Below, one piece after another: positions 1 to 11,798 of a stretch of DNA of 44,661 nt. The first letter of the stretch is position 1. Each line of letters starts with the position of its first letter. The DNA lies in NCBI GenBank assembly GCA_018058095.1, contig JAGPCO010000058.1:1-44661 (forward strand), read 5' to 3'. Under the pieces are notes generated by a model. The model did not search any database, had not been told where the DNA came from, and was given only the letters and a program-made list of their open reading frames with translations. The position numbers and the translations under genes were made by a program. Origin of the DNA: Kofleriaceae bacterium. GTDB taxonomy: Bacteria; Myxococcota_A; Polyangia; Haliangiales; Haliangiaceae.

Positions 1-1430
<1,430 letters not shown>

Positions 1431-1522
1431 CGCGGCATGGATACCACCGCGGGCCGTCACGTGCGTGCGCCTGCGGCCGGGGCGTGCGGCGCGACCGCCG
1501 CGCCACCTGCTACGCTGCCGCC
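1431..1522. promoter_or_regulatory. Divergent mutL / miaA promoter region
   Basis: This 92-base intergenic stretch separates two outward-facing starts. On the minus strand TATCCA (1443-1438) lies 7 bases before the mutL ATG. On the plus strand TACGCT (1511-1516) lies 6 bases before the miaA GTG. Both hexamers sit where a -10 box would be if the transcripts began at or next to the start codon. No clear -35 boxes or Shine-Dalgarno sequences are seen. Confidence 0.4.
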
Positions 1523-3431
<1,909 letters not shown>

Positions 3432-3434
3432 CGC

Positions 3435-5606
3435 ATGCCGGGCGCGACGTCGCGCAGGTCGGCGTTGGCGCGCCTGGCCGTGGCCGCGCTGGTGGCTGGC
3501 GCCACCGTGCTCCTGCTGGCGACCGGGCCGGTGGTGAGCTGGTGGCTGTCGGCCAGGCTGCGGCCGGCCGCGCCGCCGGTGCCGGCGGCCGAGCGCGCCA
3601 CCCTCGAGGTGCGCGAGGTCGTGCACGACACCGCGCTGGCCCGGGCCTGGTACACGCTGGTGGCCGAGGGGCGTGGCCCGGCCGGCCTGGGCGCCGAGGT
3701 CGACGGCTGGACCGAGCTCGACGGTGGGCGCCGCTTCACCGACTACTACCTGACCGCGCCCAGCGCCGAGGCGCTGCGGGCCGGGCTTGCGACGCTGCCG
3801 ACCGAGACCAGCGACGGATCGCTCGGCGACCTGATCGTCGCCGTCGCGCCGCCCGACGGCGAAGGTGACCGCCGGGTGCCGGCGCGCAGCTACCTCCTGC
3901 GCGCCGACTCGCCGGTGCTGGCGGGCGCCGACGTCGCCACGGCGGTGGTGATGTTCGATCCCGACACCGGGCGCCCCAGCGTGACCGTCACGCTGACTCC
4001 GGACGCCGCCGTTCGCTTCGGCCAGGCCACCACCGCGCTGCTCGGGCACAAGCTGGCCATCGTCGTCGACGGCACGGTGCTGTCGGCGCCGGTGGTGGCC
4101 GGGGCCATCACCGGCGGCATGATCCAGATCCACCTCGGCGCGGGCGGCTCGCAGGCGCAGCTCGAGGCCGAGGCGCGGCGCCTGGCCGAGCGACTGTCGG
4201 GGCGGCGGCTCGCTCCGCCGGCGTCGGCGCCGCTGGGCGGGCGTGGCTGGCTGGTCCGGCTCGGCCTGGGCGCGCTGGCCGGGTTGCTGGCCTGGCTGGC
4301 GCTGGGCTGGCTGGGGCGCATGGCTCGCTGGGCGCCGCCGGTGAGCGCGGCGCCACCATCGACGGCGGCGGCCGCGGCGGCCGGGGCGCCCTGGCGCGCG
4401 CTGCTGATCACGGTGGCGGCCGGGGCCGTGTGGTGGTGGGCCAGCGGGTCACCGCAGCTGGCCCTGCGCGGCCTGCCCGACGAGTGGCTCGCGCTCGGGC
4501 CAGCGCGCGTGAACGTGCTCGCCCTCGGCGTCACGCCGCTGCTGACCGGGGCGGTGCTGGCCGAGCTGGTCGCGCTGGTGGTGCCGGGCTGGCGGTCGCG
4601 GCGCCTCGGCGGCGCCGCCGCGCGCCGGCCGATCGAGCTGCTGGCGGCGGCGCTGACGCTGGTGCTGGCCATGGCCCAGGCCTGGTTCATCGCCGCCGAG
4701 GTGCATCGCGCCACCGGCGGCGAGCTGGGTGACCTGCGCCTGGTCCATGCCGCCTCGCTGGTCGGCGGGGCGATGGCGGCGATCGTGCTGGCGCAGTGGA
4801 TCACCCGGGTCGGGCTCGGCCACGGCGTGCTGGTGCTGACCGCGATCGAATTCGGCCAGCACCTGTGGCGCAGCAATCGCTCCGATCTGTCCAGCCAGCT
4901 GCCGGTCCTGGCCGCCGTGGTGCTGAGCGCGCTCGTCCTCGGCGTCGCCCTGCTGCGCGAGCGCGCCGGCGCCGGCGCCCGGCTGCTCGGGGCCGGGCTG
5001 GTCGCGGTGCAGCTGGTGCCCATGGTCGCCGCGCTGGTGGCGCTGGTGGCGCTGGGTGCACCCGACGTCGGCGCCGCGGCCCGGGCCATGACCGACCACC
5101 CGCTGTGGATCGCCGTGGTCGTCACCGCCGCCGGCAGCATCGTCGTGGCGCGGGTCAGCCGGCCTGACGCCGGCGGCGCCGCGCTCGCCGTCGCCGTGGC
5201 CGCGCCGGTGCTGGTGGTGCTGGTGAGCGCCGCGGTGATCATCGCCGCGCTGGCGTGGGCGCTGGCGCTGACCTGGTCGATCGTGGCCGCGGCCGAGCTG
5301 GTCATCGCCTTCCGGGGCCGGCGCCGGCTGGCATCTCCGACGCCGATCGCCGTGCTGCACGACGTGGCCCAGGCCGATCGCCTGCTCGACGCGCTCGGCC
5401 AGGCCGGCCTCGCCGGCCACGCCGAGGGCCTGATCGCCCGCACCGTCGGCCGCGTCGTCATGCCGTACGTGGGCATCACCGTGCTGGTCGGCGCCGCCGA
5501 CCGCGCCGCCGCGGGGGCCGCGGTCGACGCCGCGGCACGCGCTGGCGCCAGCTTGACCACCGGCGCCGACGCGTTGGCCGGCCGCTCGGCTACGATGCGG
5601 GCATGA
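3435..5606 (+). CDS. Multi-pass membrane protein fusing a SecD P1-type domain to a SecY-like half
   Basis: Not a standard SecD or SecY. After an N-terminal membrane anchor (about 11-40), residues 150-235 match the SecD periplasmic P1/head region nearly motif for motif: SPVLAGADVATAVVMFD, TGRPSVTVTL, LAIVVDGTVLSAPV and AITGGMIQI. A second membrane segment (270-295) follows. Residues ~320-507 then align collinearly with SecY TM2-TM6: VLALGVTPLLTGAVLAELV resembles the SecY stretch around FALGIMPYISASII, ALTLVLAMAQ resembles GTLVLAIFQ, and QWITRVGLGHGVLVL resembles EQITERGIGNGISII. Several more hydrophobic segments and a 100-residue soluble tail complete 723 residues. The SecY loops that carry ribosome/SecA contacts are not evident. 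It is cotranscribed with accA. Function unknown; possibly an export accessory or repurposed translocon relative. Confidence 0.7.
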   Translation: MPGATSRRSALARLAVAALVAGATVLLLATGPVVSWWLSARLRPAAPPVPAAERATLEVREVVHDTALARAWYTLVAEGRGPAGLGAEVDGWTELDGGRRFTDYYLTAPSAEALRAGLATLPTETSDGSLGDLIVAVAPPDGEGDRRVPARSYLLRADSPVLAGADVATAVVMFDPDTGRPSVTVTLTPDAAVRFGQATTALLGHKLAIVVDGTVLSAPVVAGAITGGMIQIHLGAGGSQAQLEAEARRLAERLSGRRLAPPASAPLGGRGWLVRLGLGALAGLLAWLALGWLGRMARWAPPVSAAPPSTAAAAAAGAPWRALLITVAAGAVWWWASGSPQLALRGLPDEWLALGPARVNVLALGVTPLLTGAVLAELVALVVPGWRSRRLGGAAARRPIELLAAALTLVLAMAQAWFIAAEVHRATGGELGDLRLVHAASLVGGAMAAIVLAQWITRVGLGHGVLVLTAIEFGQHLWRSNRSDLSSQLPVLAAVVLSALVLGVALLRERAGAGARLLGAGLVAVQLVPMVAALVALVALGAPDVGAAARAMTDHPLWIAVVVTAAGSIVVARVSRPDAGGAALAVAVAAPVLVVLVSAAVIIAALAWALALTWSIVAAAELVIAFRGRRRLASPTPIAVLHDVAQADRLLDALGQAGLAGHAEGLIARTVGRVVMPYVGITVLVGAADRAAAGAAVDAAARAGASLTTGADALAGRSATMRA

Positions 5607-6148
5607 GACACGGCGGTGTCGTCGTCCAATCCAACTCCGCCGGAGCTCGGCCTCGGCTCGCGATCTGGCTCCGGCGCACCTCGGCCGCGCACGTGCGGGA
5701 GGGCATACCCGGCGGAGCGGCGCCGGTGCTCCTGGCCCTGGTGGCGCTGGTCGCCGGGTGCGGCGCCAAGCCCGGAGACGATCTGGTGGCTGGCTTCCGG
5801 ACCTACAAGCAGCAGATGTGCGCCTGCAAGACGCCGACGTGCGCCAAGCAGGTCAACGTCGGCTTCGAGGCGTTCAGCACACGCATGCGCGGCCGGCTCG
5901 CCGCCCTCGAGGCCGCTCGCGCCGCCGCGGTCGATCGCGTGGTGGGAGAGTACTTCCAGTGCCTCACGGATCTGGAGCCGCCGTTGCCGGACCTCGACGA
6001 GGGCCAGGATCGGGGCGGGCCGAACGCGCCCGAGGAGCCAGGCGACGAGGTGACGACCACGCAGGATGCAGCGTCGGCGGCGCCGGCAGATGCGCCGCCG
6101 CGGGCCGAGGGCCAGTACGAGATGAAGCGCGCGCCGGTCCCGGACTGA
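5603..6148 (+). CDS. Putative lipoprotein, unknown function
   Basis: The ATG overlaps the upstream stop as ATGA, making this the last gene of the miaA operon. A hydrophobic stretch ending in the lipobox LVAGC (Cys about residue 52) indicates a signal peptidase II-processed lipoprotein. The ATG at 5603 gives a long 30-residue n-region, and GTG 5693 in frame gives a more usual signal peptide, so the start is uncertain. A TACGAT hexamer 6 bases before the ATG may be an internal promoter. The mature part has four cysteines in its first half (CACKTPTC and one downstream), a helical middle and an acidic, proline-rich C-terminus. No known family is recognised. Confidence 0.65.
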   Translation: MRHGGVVVQSNSAGARPRLAIWLRRTSAAHVREGIPGGAAPVLLALVALVAGCGAKPGDDLVAGFRTYKQQMCACKTPTCAKQVNVGFEAFSTRMRGRLAALEAARAAAVDRVVGEYFQCLTDLEPPLPDLDEGQDRGGPNAPEEPGDEVTTTQDAASAAPADAPPRAEGQYEMKRAPVPD

Positions 6149-6218
6149 GCCCACGCCGCTCGCCCCCCGTCGACCGATCGGCGCCGTCCGAGCGGCACTG
6201 GCGCGGGTTGAGCAGCGC

Positions 6219-6767
6219 CTACGAGGTCGGGATGCTGACCTGCCGCACCTCGGCCGACAGCGCGCGCTCGCCGATGGTGAGGTACAGCGTGCCGCCGCTG
6301 ATCGACAGCTGCCAGCGATTGACCCGGTCGAGCCCGGCCGCGGCCTCGTCGAGCAGCGCCGGATCGAGCGCGTACAGCTCGAGCTCGTCGGCGCGATACA
6401 CGCCGAACTCGGTGATGGCCGCGGCCAGCTCGTCGGGCTGCTTCCAGGCGTAGACGACGACCCGCGGGCTGGCCTTGCTGGCCTTGTGTAGCCGGTCCGG
6501 CGTGGGTGAGCCGATCTCGATCCACGCCCTCAGATCTCCACGCAGGTCACGTTGCACCAGCGCCGGCTCGGTGTCGTCCGACAGGCCGCCCTTGCTGAAG
6601 TCGAGGCCGTCGCCGTGCTGGAGCGCGCGCGCCAGCACCCGGGCCACCAGGTAACGCTCGCTCTCCGACGGGTGCTGCGCCACGCGCAGGTCGAGGGAGT
6701 CGTAGATGCCGCGGTCGGAGTCGGCCAGCTCGAGCTCGAAGCGGCGCACGGTCGCGGTCAGGGCCAT
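6219..6767 (-). CDS. YaeQ family protein
   Basis: The 182 residues match the YaeQ family from end to end: MALTATVRRFELELADSDR at the N-terminus, then HPSESERYLVARVLA, LDFSKGGLSDDTEPAL, WIEIGSPTPDRLHKASK and VVVYAW. The family adopts a PD-(D/E)XK nuclease-like fold; the acidic DDTEPAL and WIEIG-x(9)-K elements are the expected active-site relatives. Its cellular role is not settled (the Enterobacter/E. coli members were first linked to RfaH suppression). It stands alone on the minus strand between convergent and divergent neighbours. A TAGCAC hexamer ends 6 bases before its ATG. Confidence 0.9.
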   Translation of the reverse strand: MALTATVRRFELELADSDRGIYDSLDLRVAQHPSESERYLVARVLARALQHGDGLDFSKGGLSDDTEPALVQRDLRGDLRAWIEIGSPTPDRLHKASKASPRVVVYAWKQPDELAAAITEFGVYRADELELYALDPALLDEAAAGLDRVNRWQLSISGGTLYLTIGERALSAEVRQVSIPTS

Positions 6768-6881
6768 GGCGCGGTGCTACCACGGTGGGGGCGGTGGCGG
6801 ACCTCGAACGGGCACGGGCACGGCGCAGACCCAGATCGGGGGTGGGCACCGGAGCGGGCGCGGGTGCGGCGGCCTGCTAGC

Positions 6882-9077
6882 ATGGGCCGCTCCGTGTCGT
6901 TCGAGCTCGTCCTCCTCCTGTGTGCGCTGCCCGGGCTGTACTGGGGCCAGTTCCACCTGCGGCGCGGGCGGCGCAGCTTCGGCGCCGCCATCTTCGCGGC
7001 CGGGGTGGCGTGTGCCGCCGCCATCACCCTGGGCCGGGCCGGGCAGGGCGGTGGGCTGCTCGGCGTGGTCGGCGTCGGCGCCATCGTCTGCATGCTGCTG
7101 CTCGGGCCGCTGGCGCGGGCGGCGGCGCGCCGGGCCGCCGGCCGTGACCGGGCGCGCCTGGCCCGGGTGTTGATCGAGATCGCCGAGGTGCTCATGCCCG
7201 GCGCCGGCGTCGGCGAGGACAAGGCGGCGATCGCGTCGCTGATCGACGTGCAGGCCGGCCGCATCGACGACACCGTGGCCGCGCTGGCCCGCATCAAGGC
7301 CAAGGTCCCGGCCGCGGCCGGGCGCGAGCTCGACGAGCGCATCGCGCTGCTCTACCTGTCGGCCCACCGCTGGCGCGAGGCCATCGACCACGTCGACGAC
7401 CACCTGGCGCCGTCGTCGGGACCGCCGGCCGGCGAGCCCGGCGACGGCTGGGCCGGCGTGCGCCACCAGCTCGGCATGTCGCCCCCGCTGTGGGTCGAGG
7501 TCATGGGCGCGTCGGCCCGCCTGGGCGACCTCGAGCGCACCACCCGCATGCAGCTGCAGCTGGAGGACGCCTGCGCCGAGCGGGCCGACGCGGCGTGGAT
7601 CCTGCACCGCGGCCGGCTCGTGCTGCTGGCGTTCGCTGGCCGCACCGCCGCGGTCGACCGCCTCTTGACCAAGCGCCGGGCCGCGCACATGAGCGCGCCG
7701 GCGCGCCGCTACTGGGCCGGCATCGCCGCCCAGCGCGCCGGCGACGTGGCCGCGGCCCGGGTCGCGCTCGAGGCCGCGCGTGCTGGGTCGCGCGGCCGCG
7801 CCCGCGCGCTGTGCGACAGCGCGCTGCGCGAGCTGGACACGCCGGTGCCGCCGCCGCCGCCGGTGGTGGCCGCTGCCGCCGATGCGCTGGCCGAGGCGCC
7901 GCTGCCCGAGCCGCGCATGCCCGGTCGGCGCCGCGTCGGCGCCACCGCCGCGCTCCTGGCCGGCAACGTCGCCGTCGCCGCCTTCGTCACCCTGGTGCTC
8001 GGCCCGAGCGGCGACATCGGCGTCCTGGCCCGGGCCGGCGCCGCGGTGCGCTCGGCCATCGACGCCGGCGAGTGGTGGCGGGTGGTGTCGGCCACCTTCC
8101 TGCACGTCGGCGTGCTGCACCTGGTGCTCAACATGCTCGGCCTGTGGTCGATCGGGCGCTGGACCGAGACCCTGTACGGCCGCACCGCCACCCTCGCCAT
8201 CTACGGCAGCGCCGGCCTGGTCGGCGCCGCCGCCAGCTACCTCGGCGGCGGCGCGCGGGTGTCGGCCGGGGCGTCGGGCGCGGTGCTCGGGGTGGTCGGC
8301 GCGCTGGTGGTCGAGCTGGTGGTGCGACGCCGGCAGTACCGCAAGGTGTGGCAGTCGGGGCTGGCCGGCAACCTGGTCACGGTCACCGTGGCCCAGGTCG
8401 GCATCGGCTTCCTGGTGCCGGCGGTGGATCAGTGGGCGCACCTGGCCGGCATGGTGACCGGCGCGACCCTCGGCCTGGTGCTGTCGCCGACGACGGCGCT
8501 CGGGCGATCGCGCCCGGTCCGGGCGCTGGCGATGGTGCTGGTGGCCGGCTGGCTCGGCCTGGTCGGCGTGGCGGCCACGCAGGTCGTGCGGACCGACTAC
8601 GCGACGACCATGGCCCGCACCGGTGAGCGCGGGTTCCAGCTGGTCGACGTGCGGGTGCCGGCGCCGGCGCACTGGGAGATCGTCGGCGACGAGCTGATCG
8701 ACCGTGATCTGTTCGTGGTGGTCAGCGTCGACCGGGCGCCGATCGATCCGGCGACCGGGGCCGGGCCGGCTGGCCACGCCGATCGGTGGGCGGCCTGGGT
8801 CCGCGGCGAGGCGGCGCGGGCGCGTGACCGGGGCTTCGCGCGCAGCGAGCGCGAGGGCGCGCGGATGGCCGCGGTGCCAGGCTGGGACCTGGCCGAGCTG
8901 GTGGCCATCGCCGAGGACGGCCTCGGCGGCGACCAGCGCTACCGGGTGGTCAGCGCCGGCCGGGCCGAGCCCGGCTGGACCCGGATCGTCACCGTGTACG
9001 CACCGGACCGCCTGTGGCCGGCGTTCGAGCCGGTCGTGCGCCGGCTCCTGACCGAGCTCGTCGTCGTCGGCGAGTGA
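6882..9077 (+). CDS. Rhomboid family intramembrane serine protease with large N-terminal helical region
   Basis: Rhomboids cut membrane proteins within the bilayer. The rhomboid core spans about residues 350-545: GEWWRVVSATFLHVGVLHLV, LNMLGLWSIG, the catalytic serine in SAGASGAVLG (Ser465) and the catalytic histidine in QWAHLAG (His520). The N-terminal 330 residues begin with three hydrophobic segments and continue as an Ala/Arg-rich helical region resembling TPR-type repeats. The C-terminal ~170 residues form a soluble domain. At 731 residues it is far larger than a minimal rhomboid. ATG 6882 overlaps a TAGCAT hexamer (6878-6883). If that is the -10 box, the true start is GTG 6894, giving MSFELVLLL. 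Confidence 0.88.
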   Translation: MGRSVSFELVLLLCALPGLYWGQFHLRRGRRSFGAAIFAAGVACAAAITLGRAGQGGGLLGVVGVGAIVCMLLLGPLARAAARRAAGRDRARLARVLIEIAEVLMPGAGVGEDKAAIASLIDVQAGRIDDTVAALARIKAKVPAAAGRELDERIALLYLSAHRWREAIDHVDDHLAPSSGPPAGEPGDGWAGVRHQLGMSPPLWVEVMGASARLGDLERTTRMQLQLEDACAERADAAWILHRGRLVLLAFAGRTAAVDRLLTKRRAAHMSAPARRYWAGIAAQRAGDVAAARVALEAARAGSRGRARALCDSALRELDTPVPPPPPVVAAAADALAEAPLPEPRMPGRRRVGATAALLAGNVAVAAFVTLVLGPSGDIGVLARAGAAVRSAIDAGEWWRVVSATFLHVGVLHLVLNMLGLWSIGRWTETLYGRTATLAIYGSAGLVGAAASYLGGGARVSAGASGAVLGVVGALVVELVVRRRQYRKVWQSGLAGNLVTVTVAQVGIGFLVPAVDQWAHLAGMVTGATLGLVLSPTTALGRSRPVRALAMVLVAGWLGLVGVAATQVVRTDYATTMARTGERGFQLVDVRVPAPAHWEIVGDELIDRDLFVVVSVDRAPIDPATGAGPAGHADRWAAWVRGEAARARDRGFARSEREGARMAAVPGWDLAELVAIAEDGLGGDQRYRVVSAGRAEPGWTRIVTVYAPDRLWPAFEPVVRRLLTELVVVGE

Positions 9078-9110
9078 GCCGTCGCTCGAGCACCGGCGAC
9101 CCCTCGGTAC

Positions 9111-9143
9111 GTGGCCGTGGCCGTGGCCGTGGCCGTGGCCGTG
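9111..9143. repeat. Hexanucleotide repeat (GTGGCC)5
   Basis: Five perfect GTGGCC units plus GTG lie in the 287-base gap between the rhomboid and methyltransferase genes. The sequence is nearly the reverse complement of the repeat at 13104-13138, including the adjoining GATCAC/GTGATC-like flank. Nothing else recognisable is present in 9078-9364 except a TTAGTC hexamer just before the next start. Confidence 0.85.
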
Positions 9144-9364
9144 ATGGTGATCGAAGGCGTGATCGTGGCCGTGCACCTGAACGGGAACGAAACCGTGGCG
9201 GTGATCGACACCACGGCCACGGCGGGACGCCCCCGCCGGCGTTCGGCAGGGGGCCCATGGCGAGCGCTCGATCGCGATGGAAGGGACCGGCACGGCACGG
9301 CACGATCCGGGGCACGGGCCGCGCCGCGCTCGAAACCGGGCAGGGGATGTGTTAGTCCCGCCCC

Positions 9365-10198
9365 ATGTCCAGCCAGGGTCCGACCGAGCCGGCCGCGCCG
9401 GCGCCCCCGAGCGCCGCGCCGTCGACCGCGGCGCAGTCGATCGACCTCGCCATCAACCAGCGCTTCTGGCAGGAGCGGGTGGCCGGCATGGACCCGGCCG
9501 ATCCGCGCGTGGTGACGCTCGACACCGAGAGCCAGGCCTCGGTCGCGCGCGAGGTGCAGCTGTACCAGCGCTGGCTGCTGCGCCGGCTCGACCAGCGCCG
9601 GGCCGCGACCGGCACCGTGTACGACCTCGGCTGCGGCAACGGCGACTGGACCGTCGTGCTGGCCGGGCGCTACGACCGCACCATCGCCGTCGACCTGACC
9701 GAGGGCCTCCTGGCCGCGACCCGGGCCCGGCTCGAGCGCGAGGCGCCGGGCAAGGCCATCGCCACCGTGTGCTCCGACATCGCCGCCGTTCCGCTCGACG
9801 AGCCGAGCGACCTGATCGTGCTCGGCGCCGTCACTCAGTACCTCGGCGACGACCAGATCGCGACCGTGCTGCAGCGCGCGGCCGCCTCGCTGCGCCCGCG
9901 CCGCGGCGTGTTGTACCTGCGCTCGACCGTGGCCAAGAACGCCGAGCGGCGCGCGCGCAAGACCGACGACTACCAGGCCATCTACCGCTCGCCGCGCTGG
10001 TACCTCGACGCCATCGCCGCCGCCGGCTTCGTGGTCGAGGAGTGGCAGCTGGCGACCGACTTCGTCACCGACGAGCTGAGCCGGCGCTGGCTCGGCCCGG
10101 CCGGCCCGGTGCTGGGCTGGCCGCTGCGGCTGGCCCGCCGCGCCTACCGGGCCCGGCGCCAGACCGACGTCATCGTCAGCCTGGCCCGCCCGGCCTGA
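9365..10198 (+). CDS. Class I SAM-dependent methyltransferase
   Basis: A 277-residue Rossmann-fold methyltransferase. The SAM-binding motif I is VYDLGCGNGDW (residues 85-95), with acidic motif II TIAVDLTEG and a post-motif LIVLGAVTQYL. A proline/alanine-rich N-terminal 25 residues is probably disordered. The C-terminal lid contains basic patches (RRAYRARRQTD). The substrate cannot be told from sequence; it does not match rRNA, tRNA or quinone methyltransferases that I recognise. The start is preceded by TTAGTC with a 7-base gap and has no Shine-Dalgarno. It is monocistronic, followed by a hairpin repeat at 10212-10255. Confidence 0.8.
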   Translation: MSSQGPTEPAAPAPPSAAPSTAAQSIDLAINQRFWQERVAGMDPADPRVVTLDTESQASVAREVQLYQRWLLRRLDQRRAATGTVYDLGCGNGDWTVVLAGRYDRTIAVDLTEGLLAATRARLEREAPGKAIATVCSDIAAVPLDEPSDLIVLGAVTQYLGDDQIATVLQRAAASLRPRRGVLYLRSTVAKNAERRARKTDDYQAIYRSPRWYLDAIAAAGFVVEEWQLATDFVTDELSRRWLGPAGPVLGWPLRLARRAYRARRQTDVIVSLARPA

Positions 10199-10211
10199 CG
10201 GGGGCGTGGCG

Positions 10212-10255
10212 GTGCCGGTGGTCGGCACGGCGGCGCCGGTGGTCGGCACGGCGGC
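10212..10255. repeat. Tandem 21-bp duplication with hairpin, possible terminator
   Basis: A 21-base unit beginning GCCGGTGGTCGGCACGGCGG is present twice back to back (10214-10234 and 10235-10255). The first copy forms a GTGCCG / CGGCAC stem with a 5-base loop (10212-10228), and the second forms a similar hairpin. It follows the methyltransferase stop by 13 bases. There is no T tract, so terminator activity is only possible. Confidence 0.5.
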
Positions 10256-10307
10256 AGGGCCGCGGCAAAACTTGCCCCGCCGGCTGGCTCCGGCCGACGC
10301 TCGGGGC

Positions 10308-11036
10308 ATGCGTGTGCCTCCCGTCGCCCACCCCGTCGCCCTGGCCTCGGCCCTGGCCGTCGTCGCGCTGGCTCCGGCCGGCCCGGCCGCGGCCCGCCCG
10401 CACCTGGCTGGCCCGAGCGCGCCGACGCCACGCGCCGCCGGAGCTGCCGACGCCGCGCGTGCGGCGCCCGCGGGTGACTGCCACCAGGCCCTGCGCGACG
10501 CCGGCGCGACCTTCACGCGGACCCGGCGCGCCGGCATCACCCAGGCGGTCAGCATCGACGGCGCGCTCGGCGGCGTGACCTACCAGCTGGCGGGGCGCGC
10601 GCCGATGGTCATCGACTGCTCGCTGGCGCTGTCGCTGGCCCTGGCTGGCCGCTACCTGGTGGCGCTCGGCATCGACCACGCCACCGTCAGCTCGGCCCAC
10701 AGCAAGCGCAACGTGCGCGGCAGCAACCGGCCATCGAAGCACTCGTTCGGCCTCGCCGTCGACATCCCGGCCCTGCGCGGGCCACACCTCGGCAGGCTGT
10801 CGGTCGCCGGTGACTTCGAGCAGGGCCTGGGCGACGGCATGGACTGCATCGGCCAGCCGCTGACCCCGGCCGGCGGCGCCCTCAAGGTCGCGCAATGCCA
10901 GCTGGTGCACAGCGGCCTGTTCCACCTCGTGCTGTCGCCCGACTACGACGACGCCCACCACGATCACTTCCACCTCGAGGCCAAGCCGTGGCCCGAGCGC
11001 CCCTCGGTGTGGGCGACCAGCCCGGCGATCCACTGA
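10308..11036 (+). CDS. Secreted extensin-like (peptidase-fold) protein
   Basis: A predicted exported protein of 242 residues. The signal peptide is MRVPPVAHPVALASALAV... ending near AAARP. The mature domain matches the extensin-like C-terminal family, which has a D-Ala-D-Ala carboxypeptidase/LAS-like fold: ACHQ-like start DCHQALRDAG, SKHSFGLAVDIPAL carrying the first metal-ligand His and Asp, and HHDHFHLE near the end carrying the second histidine pair. The family is presumed to act in the periplasm on the cell wall, but substrates are not established. ATG 10308 is chosen because it starts a clean signal peptide; upstream in-frame codons read into the hairpin repeat. A TTGCCC-N18-GACGCT arrangement lies upstream with the last base 6 bases before the start. 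Confidence 0.8.
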   Translation: MRVPPVAHPVALASALAVVALAPAGPAAARPHLAGPSAPTPRAAGAADAARAAPAGDCHQALRDAGATFTRTRRAGITQAVSIDGALGGVTYQLAGRAPMVIDCSLALSLALAGRYLVALGIDHATVSSAHSKRNVRGSNRPSKHSFGLAVDIPALRGPHLGRLSVAGDFEQGLGDGMDCIGQPLTPAGGALKVAQCQLVHSGLFHLVLSPDYDDAHHDHFHLEAKPWPERPSVWATSPAIH

Positions 11037-11056
11037 CCGGGCGAGCTCAAGGCAGC

Positions 11057-11401
11057 ATGCAGCGCGATCCAACGCCGATGGCCTGGTCGATCGAGTACCC
11101 GACCGATTTCGACGACTACCTTTGGTTCGAGCGTAGCTGCAAAGGTTGGTTCAAGCTGCCGGTCACCCTGGGCGACCGTCGTTACGAGGTCTGTTTCTAC
11201 GACCCGACGCGGCTCGGGCAGGACATCGCCGCTGAGTTCGAGGGCGGCAGCCTCTTCTTCTGCGAGCGCAACGTGATCGTGGTGCCCGAGGTGACGCGAG
11301 CCAACATGGACGCCGCCATCGGCGCCATGGCGGCAACGGGGCAACACACCCTGCTCGTGCCGGTTGCTGCTCCGGCGGGATCCGACTCGCCGGCGCCGTG
11401 A
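11057..11401 (+). CDS. Conserved hypothetical protein (immunity-like)
   Basis: A 114-residue acidic soluble protein with no signal peptide. It has a core pattern of LPVTLGDRRYEVCFYDPTRL followed by QDIAAEF, CERNVIVVPEVTRANMDAAI and a short disordered tail. This pattern recalls small conserved proteins found in multigene toxin/immunity neighbourhoods, but I do not recognise a named family, so the role is not assigned. Codon use is slightly less GC-biased than its neighbours, consistent with transferred DNA. ATG 11057 is chosen because the in-frame extension to 10895 overlaps the extensin-like gene. Confidence 0.6.
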   Translation: MQRDPTPMAWSIEYPTDFDDYLWFERSCKGWFKLPVTLGDRRYEVCFYDPTRLGQDIAAEFEGGSLFFCERNVIVVPEVTRANMDAAIGAMAATGQHTLLVPVAAPAGSDSPAP

Positions 11402-11461
11402 CTCGTGCACTGACCGACTGATCGCGGTGGATCGTGGGGGGCTAGCGCGCCCCGCGCGGGT

Positions 11462-11490
11462 GGGGCTCCCCGCTCCGCTGCGGCGCAGGG
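11462..11490. repeat. Palindromic repeat, copy 1
   Basis: This 29-base sequence matches the reverse complement of 13030-13058 at 27 of 29 positions. Its centre CCGCTGCGG with flanking CCCCGC and GC(A/G)GGG can form a hairpin by itself. The two copies flank the segment with the hypothetical gene at 11883-12584 and the IS3 remnant. Confidence 0.65.
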
Positions 11491-11778
11491 TGCCTGCCCA
11501 CGCAGCGACGTCGGTGCCCTCCTCTAGGCACCCGTGGACGTCTCCACCGCCAGTGGAATCGAACTCGCTGCGGGGGAGCCCCAGCCCCGCGCAGGTCGCT
11601 CGGCTGCCACGCCGCTCTCGCAGCGGATCGGTCCGAGTTGGCGGCTGCCGGCAGCGCGCAGGGGCAACGGCGGCAATTGCGCGGCGGGACGACGGGGTGA
11701 TCTGGCTGGATCGGGCGCGATGCACCGCCGATGCTCAGCACGCAGGGTCACTACGACCGAGAGCTGATCGGCCCAGGA

Positions 11779-11798
11779 TGATCACGTCGTGACGACCT
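11779..11798. repeat. Operator-like repeat, first copy
   Basis: TGATCACGTCGTGACGACCT is identical to the first 20 bases of the two repeats at 12715 and 12763. It contains the perfect 11-base palindrome TCACG-T-CGTGA. It lies downstream of the minus-strand gene 11883-12584, so the three copies bracket that gene. Confidence 0.7.

Noticed and set aside
9111..9515. Plus-strand frame starting with an alternating Ala-Val run
   Set aside because: The start is produced by the hexamer repeat and the frame overlaps the well-supported methyltransferase gene in another frame.
11551..11570. T-loop-like string (GAGTTCGATTCC on the minus strand) suggesting a tRNA or tmRNA 3' fragment
   Set aside because: Flanking bases do not form a T-arm stem or an acceptor stem, and no other tRNA arms are found nearby.
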